The notes beneath the pieces are model-generated. The model was not told the DNA's origin, made no database searches, and saw nothing but the letters and a program-made list of their open reading frames with translations. A DNA stretch of 64,000 nt, from NCBI RefSeq assembly GCF_000741205.1, contig NZ_JGYW01000001.1:124001-188000 (forward strand), given 5' to 3'. This DNA comes from Bifidobacterium gallicum DSM 20093 = LMG 11596. GTDB lineage: Bacteria; Actinomycetota; Actinomycetes; Actinomycetales; Bifidobacteriaceae. Below, one piece after another: positions 33,570 through 44,473 of this stretch. Every line of letters begins with the position of its first letter. The first letter of the stretch is position 1. The translations under genes and the position numbers were made by a program.

Positions 33570-34058
33570 TCACTCAGCTTTCTTGGGGGTCACAGCGGCG
33601 GGGGCGTCGGCGGTTGAGGCCGATGCGGCAGCGGCCTCCTGGTTGGCCAGCGAATCGCGGATCTGCTGCAGCAGGATCACGGTCTGCTCCTCAGGGCTCA
33701 TCTGCGGCTCCTCAGCAGCCACATCTTCACTCTTCTTGACCTTGGCCATGGCCTTCTCGGTCAGGTCACGAAGCTTGTTAATCGGCACCAGAATGCAGAA
33801 ATACACAGCGATAGCAATCAACAGGAAGTTGATTACAGCCGTCAGCACTTTACCGAACGACAGGATGTTGCCGCGACCCAAATCGATCGCCCACACGTTA
33901 TCCATGTTCGGCTGGCCGAAAATAGCGGCGACGAGCGGGTTGATGATGCCATCCACGATAGCCGTCACAATGGCTGTGACAGCGCCGCCCATGACAATAC
34001 CGACGGCCATGTCGACCATGTTGCCACGGGAGATGAACTTCTTGAATCCGTCCAGCAT
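33570..34058 (-). CDS. mscL: Large-conductance mechanosensitive channel
   Basis: A 162-residue channel that opens under membrane tension to release solutes during hypo-osmotic shock. The N-terminal amphipathic helix and first membrane helix (MLDGFKKFISRGNMVDMAVG then IVMGGAVTAIVTAIVDGIIN) and the second helix (AVINFLLIAIAVYFCILVPI) match MscL; NKLRDL follows. The cytoplasmic tail is extended (about 50 residues, Glu/Ala-rich). A terminator follows. Confidence 0.94.
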   Translation of the reverse strand: MLDGFKKFISRGNMVDMAVGIVMGGAVTAIVTAIVDGIINPLVAAIFGQPNMDNVWAIDLGRGNILSFGKVLTAVINFLLIAIAVYFCILVPINKLRDLTEKAMAKVKKSEDVAAEEPQMSPEEQTVILLQQIRDSLANQEAAAASASTADAPAAVTPKKAE

Positions 34059-34476
34059 CGTTTTCTCCTTTGTTTATTTCTGTATATGCTGCTTAGGCAA
34101 CATTCCAGCGTTGGCTGATACGCTGCGTATACGGCGCGTACCGTGGTGCCCGCACTGCCGTGTTTTGTGTGATTGGCGCAAGATCAACGTCAAGCACGCA
34201 ATCCGGGGGTTCAGGACCGAGCGATGCAACTGGAATGCTGCGATGCGTGCGACACCCATAAATGCCAATCAACGACCAGCTTCGTATGCGTTCACGTTCG
34301 CAATACCTTAAGAATAGAGGATTTCAAGGTTCCTCATTTTCAACCACACCCCCGTTCGCCGCACAGGATAGAACTCGCCGCACAAATTCCTCAACAAGAT
34401 GATTCGTACTGCATAAATACGCGCCGTGGAGTACATGTAGTAAGGAAATTCCACATGCACCCGGCCGGGATCCACC
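34059..34476. other. Intergenic region between mscL and the MFS gene
   Basis: About 420 bases that must hold both divergent promoters. No supported gene, RNA or repeat is seen. Confidence 0.4.
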
Positions 34477-36090
34477 ATGGCCATTTTCATGCAGGAGGCA
34501 AGGCTTACGCATCCCCATCATCACACGCTTCACGTGCACAGTTCCGATTCCGAGGTACCCGATTCACACCAATCGGGACCACAACGATTCATCCATGCCA
34601 CCACGCATTCCTGGACGCATCGGGCCACCGATGACCCCAACCGTCCGCGCAAAGAACGGTTGATCACGAGGGACGTGGCCTTGATCATGTTTGCCACGTT
34701 CTGCTTCATGTCGGCTTCAATGCTGGGCAACCCGATTGTTGCAGGGTTCGCCGGTTCGTTGGGTGCCAACGGCACGATGATGGGTCTGATTGCGGCCGTG
34801 ATGAGTGGCGTCGCGCTGTTTTGCCGTCCAGTAGCCGGCAATCTGGCCGATAAAACGAGCAAACGCGTGTTGGCGTTCACGGGTGCCGCATTGTTCCTCG
34901 GCGCCGACGTATGGTATGCGCTGTCTTCCACGGAGCTGTCGCTGCTCGGCGCGCGACTGCTTAACGGCGTCGGATTCGCTTGCATTTCCGTATGCATGGC
35001 CACATGGTTGAGCATGATGCTGCCACTGTCACGCATGGGTGCGGGTATGGGACTCTATGGCACAGTCAACGCGTTGGCTCAAGCCGTGGGGCCCGGCACG
35101 GGCATTCTGATCTCAAAACATTGGGGCTATCGTCCGGCATTCGTGATCGCAGCCGTGCTGTGTGTGCTCATGCTGATCGCAATCATGCTGATTCAAGACG
35201 CTGGCGTACCGCTGTCCGTCAAACAAGCGCGCGAGCGCATCGCCACCGACGCCACACGCAAGCAGGCCGCGCATGACGCGATTGACGAGGCCACCGCGGA
35301 ATTCGCACATTCACTTGACAAACCAGGCTTGCTTCCCGATGCGAGCGCAGCATCACAGCGTCCCGCACAGCCCCAGGATTGCGCCACTTCCGTCGCGTCC
35401 GCCGCAGCCTCCCCAGCTTCCTCCTCTACTGCCTCTTCGACTTCCGGCGCCAACCTCACCACCAACAATCCCAACAGCACCGCCACATCCCCCACTTCCC
35501 GCGGCCGCTTCTATCAGCTGTTCAACCGCCTGTTTGAAGTCAAAGTGTTGCCGATTGCGGGCATTTTCATGCTGTTTGGCTTGCCGTATTTCGCAAACCA
35601 GTCGTTCCTTGTCAACTACTGCAACGCATTGGATTTGCCGGTGCAGCCCAGCTTGTTCTTCGTCGTTTACGCTGTCGCAATTCTGGCGTTGCGTCTGCTG
35701 ATGCGCAACTGGTTTGACACCAAATCGTTCCTGTTCTTCTTCCTGATTGGCACCGCTGGCACCGTGTTCATGTTGTTGGCGTTAACGTTCATGCGTAACG
35801 ATTGGCTCATGTTCGCGGCGGCGATCATGATGGCATTCTCCTATGGCATCATGAGTTCGGTCACACAGGCTGAGGCCGTCGTCATTGCGGGCAAGGCGCG
35901 TTCCGGCATGGCCAACACGACTTACTATGCGGCGATTGATTTGAGCATGTGCATCGGTCCGCTGCTTGGCGGCGTACTGTTTGGCGCACTGCCCACACGC
36001 TGGCTGTATCCGTGCTTCCTCGCTGTCATTCCGCTCATGTGGCTCATCTACTGGTGCTTCCATCGCCGCATGCACGCCGTGCAGCACTGA
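34477..36090 (+). CDS. Major facilitator superfamily transporter
   Basis: A 537-residue MFS permease with about 12 helices. The first half starts at DVALIMFATFCFMSASML, with the loop motif RPVAGNLADKTSKR between helices 2 and 3. A long cytoplasmic linker (about residues 250-345, Ala/Ser/Thr-rich) separates the two halves. The second half begins at EVKVLPIAGIFMLFGLPYFA. It resembles multidrug or sugar exporters; the substrate cannot be assigned. The N-terminal 65 residues are His/Ser-rich and the start may lie downstream, since no good ribosome site precedes 34477. Confidence 0.82.
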   Translation: MAIFMQEARLTHPHHHTLHVHSSDSEVPDSHQSGPQRFIHATTHSWTHRATDDPNRPRKERLITRDVALIMFATFCFMSASMLGNPIVAGFAGSLGANGTMMGLIAAVMSGVALFCRPVAGNLADKTSKRVLAFTGAALFLGADVWYALSSTELSLLGARLLNGVGFACISVCMATWLSMMLPLSRMGAGMGLYGTVNALAQAVGPGTGILISKHWGYRPAFVIAAVLCVLMLIAIMLIQDAGVPLSVKQARERIATDATRKQAAHDAIDEATAEFAHSLDKPGLLPDASAASQRPAQPQDCATSVASAAASPASSSTASSTSGANLTTNNPNSTATSPTSRGRFYQLFNRLFEVKVLPIAGIFMLFGLPYFANQSFLVNYCNALDLPVQPSLFFVVYAVAILALRLLMRNWFDTKSFLFFFLIGTAGTVFMLLALTFMRNDWLMFAAAIMMAFSYGIMSSVTQAEAVVIAGKARSGMANTTYYAAIDLSMCIGPLLGGVLFGALPTRWLYPCFLAVIPLMWLIYWCFHRRMHAVQH

Positions 36091-37781
<1,691 letters not shown>

Positions 37782-37806
37782 GCAAGCTGAGTCCGAAAAC
37801 TCAATT

Positions 37807-37846
37807 TGAGCTTGCTTAATCTGAGTTTGTTCACTAAGCAAGCTCA
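37807..37846 (+). terminator. Terminator-like inverted repeat after gdhA
   Basis: TGAGCTTGCTTA (37807-37818) and TAAGCAAGCTCA (37835-37846) form a perfect 12-bp stem with a 16-nt loop; further AGCTTA/TAAG repeats follow. Confidence 0.6.
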
Positions 37847-37969
37847 CTGAATGAGCTTATTGAGTAAGCCCACTGAACGTTATGGGCCTGAAGGCGCGGC
37901 GTGGTTGGGTTTTCCACCGCGCCACGTCCGTACCGCGCTCGTCACGCTCGTCGTTACTCGAGCTTTTCC

Positions 37970-38045
37970 GCGGGCACCCAACGCAAGTTGAACCGCCGCA
38001 CGGCCCTGCCGCCGGCCGCGGCTCAATCTTGCGTTGGGTGCCCGC
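37970..38045. repeat. Perfect 18-bp inverted repeat with 40-nt spacer
   Basis: GCGGGCACCCAACGCAAG (37970-37987) is repeated inverted at 38028-38045, and a few more flanking bases pair. It lies between gdhA and the hemolysin-III gene and has no T-run, so its role is unclear. Confidence 0.8.
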
Positions 38046-38162
38046 TTATGTATCCCGTTCGTGCGTCCCGCTTTGTTGACACGCGCAAGTTGCGCCCGCT
38101 TGAAATTTTTTTATTTTTCTGATTGCAAATCGTGCGATACCATAACGGCTTAAGCTGGTCCC

Positions 38163-38942
38163 ATGGTTCAGTCACAGAAACGCCCGGTCACCCAGCATGA
38201 CCGGCATCCCCGCACGATGACCGCGGCCCAGTTGCGGATCCAGCGCAAACGCACGCAAGATATCGCCACGCGACGCACGATGCTGCGCATGCTCAATGAG
38301 AAACCCAAACTGCGCGGATGGATCCACGCAGTCATATTCCCACTGTGTGTGGCGGCCTCAATCGTATTGATTTGTCTGGCTCCGGCAGGCGCGATGAAAG
38401 TGGCCGTCAGCATTTATGGCGCCACAGCCATGCTGCTATTTGGCGTGAGCGCCACGTTGCATTTGGGTCATGGCCACTTTCCAATCGCCGTTGACAATGT
38501 GCTCGTCAAACTTGATTACTCCAATATTTTCCTGATCATTGCGGGTACTAACACGCCATTCCTGTTCGCAATCCAGAACGTGGCTGTGCGTTGGACGTAT
38601 CTGGGCGTCGTCTGGTTCACGACAGTGGTCGGCACTGTGGCGCATCTGATCTGGACGCATGGCCTGGATTGGCTGTTCACGATCATTTACTGCGTGCTGG
38701 GTTTGGCCCCATTCACGATCATCTGGATGTTCTGGCAGTGCCCCTACATTGGCCCTGTACCCACAATCCTGCTGATTTGCGGCGGTGGCTGCTACATTCT
38801 TGGCGCCGTATGTTTCGCGTTACGCAAGCCCAATCCGTTCCCGGGCTGGTTTGGCTACCATGAGATCTTCCATCTGGGCACCGTGGCCGGCTACGTATGC
38901 CATTTGATTGCAATTTTCATGACGGTACTCTCGATGCGCTGA
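38163..38942 (+). CDS. Hemolysin III / PAQR-family membrane protein
   Basis: A 259-residue seven-helix membrane protein of the YqfA/hemolysin-III family (PAQR superfamily). The conserved features are FGVSATLHLGHGH in the second helix region, then KLDYSNIFLIIAGTNTPFL and the terminal GYHEIFHLGTVAGYVCHLIA with the metal-binding histidines. Its biochemical role is unknown; the family resembles metal-dependent ceramidase-type hydrolases. The N-terminal 50 residues are basic. Confidence 0.88.
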   Translation: MVQSQKRPVTQHDRHPRTMTAAQLRIQRKRTQDIATRRTMLRMLNEKPKLRGWIHAVIFPLCVAASIVLICLAPAGAMKVAVSIYGATAMLLFGVSATLHLGHGHFPIAVDNVLVKLDYSNIFLIIAGTNTPFLFAIQNVAVRWTYLGVVWFTTVVGTVAHLIWTHGLDWLFTIIYCVLGLAPFTIIWMFWQCPYIGPVPTILLICGGGCYILGAVCFALRKPNPFPGWFGYHEIFHLGTVAGYVCHLIAIFMTVLSMR

Positions 38943-39337
38943 CCATGCGCCAGTAGCATGCCAATAGCATGTCAATAGCGCATCAGCAATGCGCTGAGAC
39001 TATGCTGCGCTGAGACTATATGAAGATACTGGATCATCGCCCCTGCCGCTGAGCCCCCAATCACTACGGCAGTGGGTGACGATCGATTCGCCCAGCACAG
39101 CGCTCTTCACGAACGCTGCCGGACCCTGACAATCCCGATACCATACGAATCCCCTGACACCCCGAACATAATTAACGATGATGCCGAATCAGACACGATA
39201 CTGCAGCCGGAATCTGCCCCATGTATTCCAGTGAATCATGAAATAATCAGTCAATCTACTGATTCTTGCATGCTGAAAGCGTCGTGTTCAAAAATGGGCA
39301 GCCACCAAGTCGGTGGTTGCCCATTATGTATAACGTT
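38943..39337. terminator. Convergent intergenic region with terminator hairpin
   Basis: Mostly featureless. ATGGGCAGCCACC (39294-39306) pairs with GGTGGTTGCCCAT (39312-39324) with one mismatch, and can stop both the hemolysin-III gene and the leftward VanZ gene. Confidence 0.6.
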
Positions 39338-40504
39338 TTAGCGTTCAATGACACCCGTATCGGCATGTTCGCGCGCATGTTCGCGCACATCGCCACCGGC
39401 AGTATTGCTTACGCTTGCAGCATGATTGTCATGCCGCCCGTCACGTAGTTCCCCGCGAGATCCCCCGCGCGATCTCGCTCGTCCAGTATCAGCAGGGATG
39501 TAATCCCACGGCATGTGCCGCGCCACAATCCAGAACACGAGCAGGAACGCCATAATCCAAAACACAAACGTCTTGAACATGATAGCGAGCATGAACATGG
39601 CTCCCCGAATCGCGGTGCGCACCAGATAGAACATGACCCGCTTCATGCCATGACGCAGTTTGGTTTCCACGGTCATATGCGTATACATGCCGCCCAACGT
39701 GCGGCCGCCATGTCTGGCAGGAATCACCAGTTCAAACACGAGGAACGCCACGGCACCGCACAGCCATACGCCCAGTTGCATCAATCGAATGCCCACACGC
39801 TGATGCAACAACATGAATGTGCCATCATTCAGCGGCACCACCATACGCGTAAACAGCCACATCCAGAACATGGCGAGCATCGCATACACGATGCCGGTAA
39901 TCAGCATGTCAATCACAAAACTCACGGTGCGATGCACCAAACCAGGCTGGCGTACCAAGCCAACCGTCCGATGCGCATGCTGCGGCACAAAATGCGTGTA
40001 CAACGCACCCAACGCGTAACCAATCACAGCACCCGTCGTGTTCGTCAGCATGTCGTCCACATCAAAATGGCGGTATGCGCAAGGGTAGATGCCCCACAAA
40101 CCCGTCAACTGCGTGGTCTCTATAAACACCGAACAACCGAACGCGAACAGAATCGAAATCCACCACGGCCATTTGGCCCAGCGCTGCAACATGAATCCCA
40201 TCGGTATAAAGAACACCACATTGCATGCCAGCTGCAGCACATCAAACAGTCCGCCATGCAGCAGTTGCGGAATGAACAGCCACAAGTTCAGTTGCGGCCC
40301 GTAATGGTGCGTAGCGCAGAATCGGGTCGGATTAGCGGGTATCGGGTATTGCGTAAACGCAAACACACCTAACGCGTAGAGCACGGCCACGTAGGCCGTG
40401 ACCGATGCTCCCCAGCTCAACTCATGGTTGCGATGGTAAATACCGGCCAGAATCGGCAGCGTCAATATCAATGAGATGATTGGCCATGCCAATAGAGCGA
40501 GCAA
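39338..40504 (-). CDS. VanZ-like/RDD domain membrane protein
   Basis: A 388-residue membrane protein. The first half is a VanZ-like domain (LNLWLFIPQLLHGG, then VVFFIPMGFMLQRW, GCSVFIETTQL and DVDDMLTNTTGAVIGYALG), similar to proteins linked to teicoplanin resistance in enterococci but common in Gram-positive bacteria. The second half resembles an RDD domain (RHGGRTLGGMYTHM). Function is unknown. It ends in a hydrophilic Arg/Gly/His tail. The start at 40504 lacks an obvious ribosome site and might be further in. Confidence 0.75.
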   Translation of the reverse strand: MLALLAWPIISLILTLPILAGIYHRNHELSWGASVTAYVAVLYALGVFAFTQYPIPANPTRFCATHHYGPQLNLWLFIPQLLHGGLFDVLQLACNVVFFIPMGFMLQRWAKWPWWISILFAFGCSVFIETTQLTGLWGIYPCAYRHFDVDDMLTNTTGAVIGYALGALYTHFVPQHAHRTVGLVRQPGLVHRTVSFVIDMLITGIVYAMLAMFWMWLFTRMVVPLNDGTFMLLHQRVGIRLMQLGVWLCGAVAFLVFELVIPARHGGRTLGGMYTHMTVETKLRHGMKRVMFYLVRTAIRGAMFMLAIMFKTFVFWIMAFLLVFWIVARHMPWDYIPADTGRARSRGGSRGELRDGRHDNHAASVSNTAGGDVREHAREHADTGVIER

Positions 40505-40611
40505 AACGAGCCGCTAAATGTTCCAACGTAAGAAATCACGCCTCTACCCTATCGAATATATGTGGCACGCATGCTGCGCATGCCCACTGGCCGCCCGTTC
40601 GTTCGCACAAC

Positions 40612-40640
40612 GCAAAAGCCCGGCCGAAGCCGGGCTCTCA
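40612..40640 (-). terminator. Terminator after the DUF3566 gene
   Basis: AGCCCGGC pairs with GCCGGGCT around a short loop, downstream of the leftward gene that ends at 40676. Confidence 0.65.
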
Positions 40641-40675
40641 ACGAAATGTATCGCTCTAATCTGCGTAATCGTCGC

Positions 40676-41191
40676 TCAGTCATCACCAAGCGTGACATGC
40701 ACGCCACCAACGAGCGCACACACCACGTTGTACAGCAGCGCGAAAATCGACACGACAATCGTGATCAGCACCATCTGCACAATCGACCAAATCGTGACGG
40801 CACCGAGCACGGTCGGCAGCGACAGCACGTTGGCCAGGTTCAGCCCACCCGCATCAATGCCGGCTGAAGACACCATCTGCGTCACCGAATCGAACACGCC
40901 CACAACCTTGAGCAGCATCCACAGCAGCAGCACGGCCACAATCTGGATGATCGCGCCGGCCAGCGAAAGCATGAACGTCACCTTGGCCACCGACCAGGCG
41001 TCCACGCGCGTCAGCGACAGGTTCATGCGTCGCGCACGCGGCTTCTTCCGGCGCTGCACAGACCGTACAGGCTGGTTCTCATTGGGACGGTCATGATCCG
41101 CGATCAGCGGTTGGTTCGAGGCCGAACGCGCCACGCGGGGACCCTGCTGGTTGGTTGCGCCCGGCGTGCGGCCGCTCAGATTGTCGCTCAT
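40676..41191 (-). CDS. DUF3566 transmembrane protein
   Basis: A 171-residue protein with a disordered basic N terminus and a DUF3566 domain: RMNLSLTRVDAWSVAKVTFM, a membrane helix (LSLAGAIIQIVAVLLLWMLL), an extracellular loop, and a second helix (MVLITIVVSIFALLYNVVCA) ending GGVHVTLGDD. DUF3566 proteins follow gyrA in many actinobacteria and are of unknown function. Start at 41191 has AAGGAGCC upstream. Confidence 0.85.
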   Translation of the reverse strand: MSDNLSGRTPGATNQQGPRVARSASNQPLIADHDRPNENQPVRSVQRRKKPRARRMNLSLTRVDAWSVAKVTFMLSLAGAIIQIVAVLLLWMLLKVVGVFDSVTQMVSSAGIDAGGLNLANVLSLPTVLGAVTIWSIVQMVLITIVVSIFALLYNVVCALVGGVHVTLGDD

Positions 41192-41340
41192 GCTGGCTCC
41201 TTGAAAAAGACTCTGCATCGAGACTAGCAGTGCGGCTCCCCTATTCAGCAGCGGCAGCGCACTGGCTCGGTCCATGCATCACGTTGCGCAATTGCAGAAG
41301 GAATCATTGTTATTCCCGCCATACTTCCATAGCGTTCCAC

Positions 41341-41379
41341 TTGAATCCTCCCCACGCCTAAAGGCGGGGGAGGATTCAA
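41341..41379. repeat. Orphan IS605-end-like hairpin
   Basis: TTGAATCCTCCCC, a single A, CGCC, loop TAAA, GGCG, GGGGAGGATTCAA: a 17-bp stem with one bulge. It resembles the terminal hairpins of the two TnpB elements (CTCCCC, CGCCTAAAGGCG and GGATTC) but no tnpB is nearby. It may be a relic end or a stand-alone miniature element. Confidence 0.55.
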
Positions 41380-41471
41380 CGTCGCGCAGCGCCTTGAGAT
41401 TGCGATACAGTCCTTTGGTTTGCTGATGCACATCGACATGGATGCACAGTACACATATACGATGCAAGCGC

Positions 41472-41510
41472 CGAAGGCCACGCAGAACTAATCGTTCTGC
41501 GTGGCCTTCG
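41472..41510 (-). terminator. Hairpin after gyrA
   Basis: Perfect 17-bp arms, CGAAGGCCACGCAGAAC (41472-41488) and its complement (41494-41510), 5-nt loop, about 65 nt beyond the gyrA stop. No T-run follows. Confidence 0.65.
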
Positions 41511-41574
41511 TACGTGGGCGATTTGCTATGCCTCCAAGACGATCAGCAATCGCGCATTGTGGTGGTGTCGATTT

Positions 41575-44328
41575 TTAGTCGTGAGCGTTTTCTTGCGCCG
41601 ACTGCTCAGCCGTGAACTCAATCGTTGTGGCATGTTCACCATTTTCGACTGTCACACTTTCGGCAAGTTCCGCCGTTTGTGCCACTTCGGCATTGTCGGG
41701 CTGTGCAGCACCTTCCACAGCGCCTTCAGAGGTGCCTTTGGCCTGTTCCTCCAGCTCATCCTCGGTTTCGGCGTTGCGTGCGATCGAGATAATCTCATCA
41801 CCCTTGTCTGGCTTGGCCAACGTCACGCCTTGCGTGGTGCGGCCAGTGCGGTTGACTTCGTTGACGTTCGAGCGGATGACCTTGCCCGACTTCATGATGG
41901 CCAGCACCTGGTCGCTTTCGTCAACCACGAGCGCACCCACGAGTTCGCCGCGTCCTTCAACGAGCTGCAGCGCCTTGACGCCGTAGCCGTTACGGCCCTG
42001 CAAACGGTACTCGCTAATGGCCGTGCGCTTGGCGAAGCCTTCATTCGTCACGACGAACAGGTCCTTGTCGGTCTGCCCCCAGACCACGTCCATCGACAGC
42101 AGCGAATCGCCCTCACGGAACTTCATGCCCTGCACACCGGCCGTCTGACGTCCCATCGGACGCAGCTGGTCGTTGTCGGCCTTGAACTTCAAGCTCATGC
42201 CCTTGCGCGACACAAGCACAATGTCATCGGTGTCGTTGCACAGGTTCGCGCCGATCAGTTCATCGGCATGCTCGCCGTTCTCATCAGTCATCAAACGCAC
42301 AGCGATCAGGCCGCCTTGACGTGGCGAATCATATTCGCTCAGACGTGTCTTCTTGACCTTGCCCGACTTCGTGGCCAGCACCAGGTATTCGGCCACTTCA
42401 TAATTCGGGATCGACAGCACGGTCTGGATGTGCTCGTCCGGGGCGAACTGCAGCAAGTTGGCCACATGCTGGCCCTTCGAATCTCGCGACCCTTCGGGCA
42501 GCTCATACGCCTTGAGACGGTAGACACGGCCCTTGTCGGTGAAGAACAGCAGCCAGTTGTGCGTGCTCGTCAGGAAGAAGTGGTCAACCACGTCATCCTC
42601 ACGCAGCTTGGTGCCCTTGATGCCCTTGCCACCACGATGCTGGGCGCGATATTCGTCGGCCTTCGTGCGCTTGATGAAGCCCGCGTGCGTCACCGTGACA
42701 ACGACGTTCTCCTCGGCGATCAGGTCTTCGACGTTCATCTCACCCGAGTACGGCAGGATGCGCGTGCGACGCTCGTCACCATAGCGCGACACGATTTCGT
42801 CAAGTTCGTCGCCGACGATCTGGCGCTGGCGTTCCGGCTTGGCCAGAATGTCTTCATAGTCGGCGATGCGGCGCATGAGCTCGTTGTGCTCGTCCATGAT
42901 CTTCTGGCGTTCGAGTGCGGCCAGACGGCGCAGCTGCATGGCCAGGATCGCGTCGGCCTGCACTTCGTCCACGTCGAGCAGGTCCATCAGGCCCGTGCGT
43001 GCCGTTTCAGCGTCACGCGAGCTGCGGATCAGCGCCACGACCTCGTCGATCATGTCGAGCGCCTTGAGATAACCCTGCAGAATGTGGTCACGTTCCTCGG
43101 CTTCACGCTTGAGGTAGGCCGTACGGCGTGCGACCACGTCGATCTGGTGCGCCACCCAGTGGCGGATGAAGGCGTCGAGGCTCAGCGTGCGCGGCACGCC
43201 GTCCACGAGCGCGAGCATGTTCGCGCCGAACGTCTGCTGCAGCTGCGAATGCTTGTACAGGTTATTGAGCACGACCTTGGGCACGGCGTCGCGCTTGAGC
43301 ACGAGCACGAGACGCTGGCCCGTACGGCCTGACGTTTCGTCACGCATGTCGGCGATGCCTTGGATTTTGCCGTCACGCACGCCTTCACGGATCGACACAA
43401 CAAGGCGGTCAGGATTGACCTGGTACGGCAGCTCGGTCACGACGAGGCACATGCGCCCGTTGATCTCTTCCGTGTTGACAACGGCGCGCATCGTGATCAG
43501 GCCACGGCCCGTACGGTAGGCCTGTTCAATGCCCTTGTGGCCCAGAATCGTGGCGCCCGTAGGGAAGTCAGGTCCCTTGATGCGCGCAATCAGCGCTTCA
43601 AGCAGCTCTTCTCGCGTCGCATCCGGATGGTCGAGCGCCCAATGCACGCCATCGGCCACCTCACGCAGGTTGTGCGGAGGAATGTTCGTGGCCATGCCGA
43701 CGGCGATGCCCGACGAACCGTTGACAAGCAGGTTCGGGAAGCGCGCCGGCAGCACGGTCGGTTCCTGCGTTTTGCCATCGTAGTTCGGCACAAAATCAAC
43801 GGTATCTTTGTCGATATCGCGCACCATTTCCATCGACAGCGGCGCCATACGGCATTCGGTGTAACGCATGGCCGCGGCCGGATCGTCGCCTGGAGAGCCG
43901 AAGTTGCCCTGCCCGTCCACGAGCATGTATCGCATCGACCACGACTGCGCCATACGCACGAGCGTGTCGTAGATGGCCGAATCGCCGTGCGGATGATACT
44001 TGCCCATCACGTCACCCACGACGCGCGAGCACTTGTTATATCCGCGGTCAGGGCGGTATCCGCCGTCATACATCGCGTAGACGACGCGACGGTGCACGGG
44101 TTTCATGCCGTCACGCACGTCAGGCAATGCACGCTCAACGATGACCGACAGCGCATACGAAAGATACGATTCTCGCATTTCGACCTGCAGGTCCACGGGT
44201 TGGATGCGCTCCCCCGTCAACAGGCCGTAATCAGTGTTGTCGGCTTCCTGCGGACTCAACGGTTCCATCGATCCGTCCGGCAGGTTCTGCGCGTCGGGCC
44301 CGTCATAGTTCTGAGGTTCGTCTGCCAC
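41575..44328 (-). CDS. gyrA: DNA gyrase subunit A
   Basis: A 917-residue subunit that cuts and rejoins DNA to introduce negative supercoils. The active tyrosine is in [13 protein letters not shown]. The quinolone region is [20 protein letters not shown], with the usual Ser and Asp positions. The GyrA box appears as [11 protein letters not shown] in the C-terminal DNA-wrapping domain. The last 60 residues are very acidic. ATG 44328 starts [10 protein letters not shown]. It follows gyrB after about 145 bases. Confidence 0.97.
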   Translation of the reverse strand: MADEPQNYDGPDAQNLPDGSMEPLSPQEADNTDYGLLTGERIQPVDLQVEMRESYLSYALSVIVERALPDVRDGMKPVHRRVVYAMYDGGYRPDRGYNKCSRVVGDVMGKYHPHGDSAIYDTLVRMAQSWSMRYMLVDGQGNFGSPGDDPAAAMRYTECRMAPLSMEMVRDIDKDTVDFVPNYDGKTQEPTVLPARFPNLLVNGSSGIAVGMATNIPPHNLREVADGVHWALDHPDATREELLEALIARIKGPDFPTGATILGHKGIEQAYRTGRGLITMRAVVNTEEINGRMCLVVTELPYQVNPDRLVVSIREGVRDGKIQGIADMRDETSGRTGQRLVLVLKRDAVPKVVLNNLYKHSQLQQTFGANMLALVDGVPRTLSLDAFIRHWVAHQIDVVARRTAYLKREAEERDHILQGYLKALDMIDEVVALIRSSRDAETARTGLMDLLDVDEVQADAILAMQLRRLAALERQKIMDEHNELMRRIADYEDILAKPERQRQIVGDELDEIVSRYGDERRTRILPYSGEMNVEDLIAEENVVVTVTHAGFIKRTKADEYRAQHRGGKGIKGTKLREDDVVDHFFLTSTHNWLLFFTDKGRVYRLKAYELPEGSRDSKGQHVANLLQFAPDEHIQTVLSIPNYEVAEYLVLATKSGKVKKTRLSEYDSPRQGGLIAVRLMTDENGEHADELIGANLCNDTDDIVLVSRKGMSLKFKADNDQLRPMGRQTAGVQGMKFREGDSLLSMDVVWGQTDKDLFVVTNEGFAKRTAISEYRLQGRNGYGVKALQLVEGRGELVGALVVDESDQVLAIMKSGKVIRSNVNEVNRTGRTTQGVTLAKPDKGDEIISIARNAETEDELEEQAKGTSEGAVEGAAQPDNAEVAQTAELAESVTVENGEHATTIEFTAEQSAQENAHD

Positions 44329-44473
44329 TTGGTTTCCTTCCCATTCCGGCCGGCTTGCCGGGCCGCCTTCATGAATGGTTGTGTGAATTTTTTACGTTTT
44401 TTATTACTCCGGCACCCGCCATGGCCGCCGGGACTCTACTGCCCCGGCGCCATACTGTGCGGTCGTGTTGCGA

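Noticed and set aside
41557-43332. 591-residue plus frame opposite gyrA
   Set aside because: It is an antisense shadow of gyrA with no ribosome site or family match.
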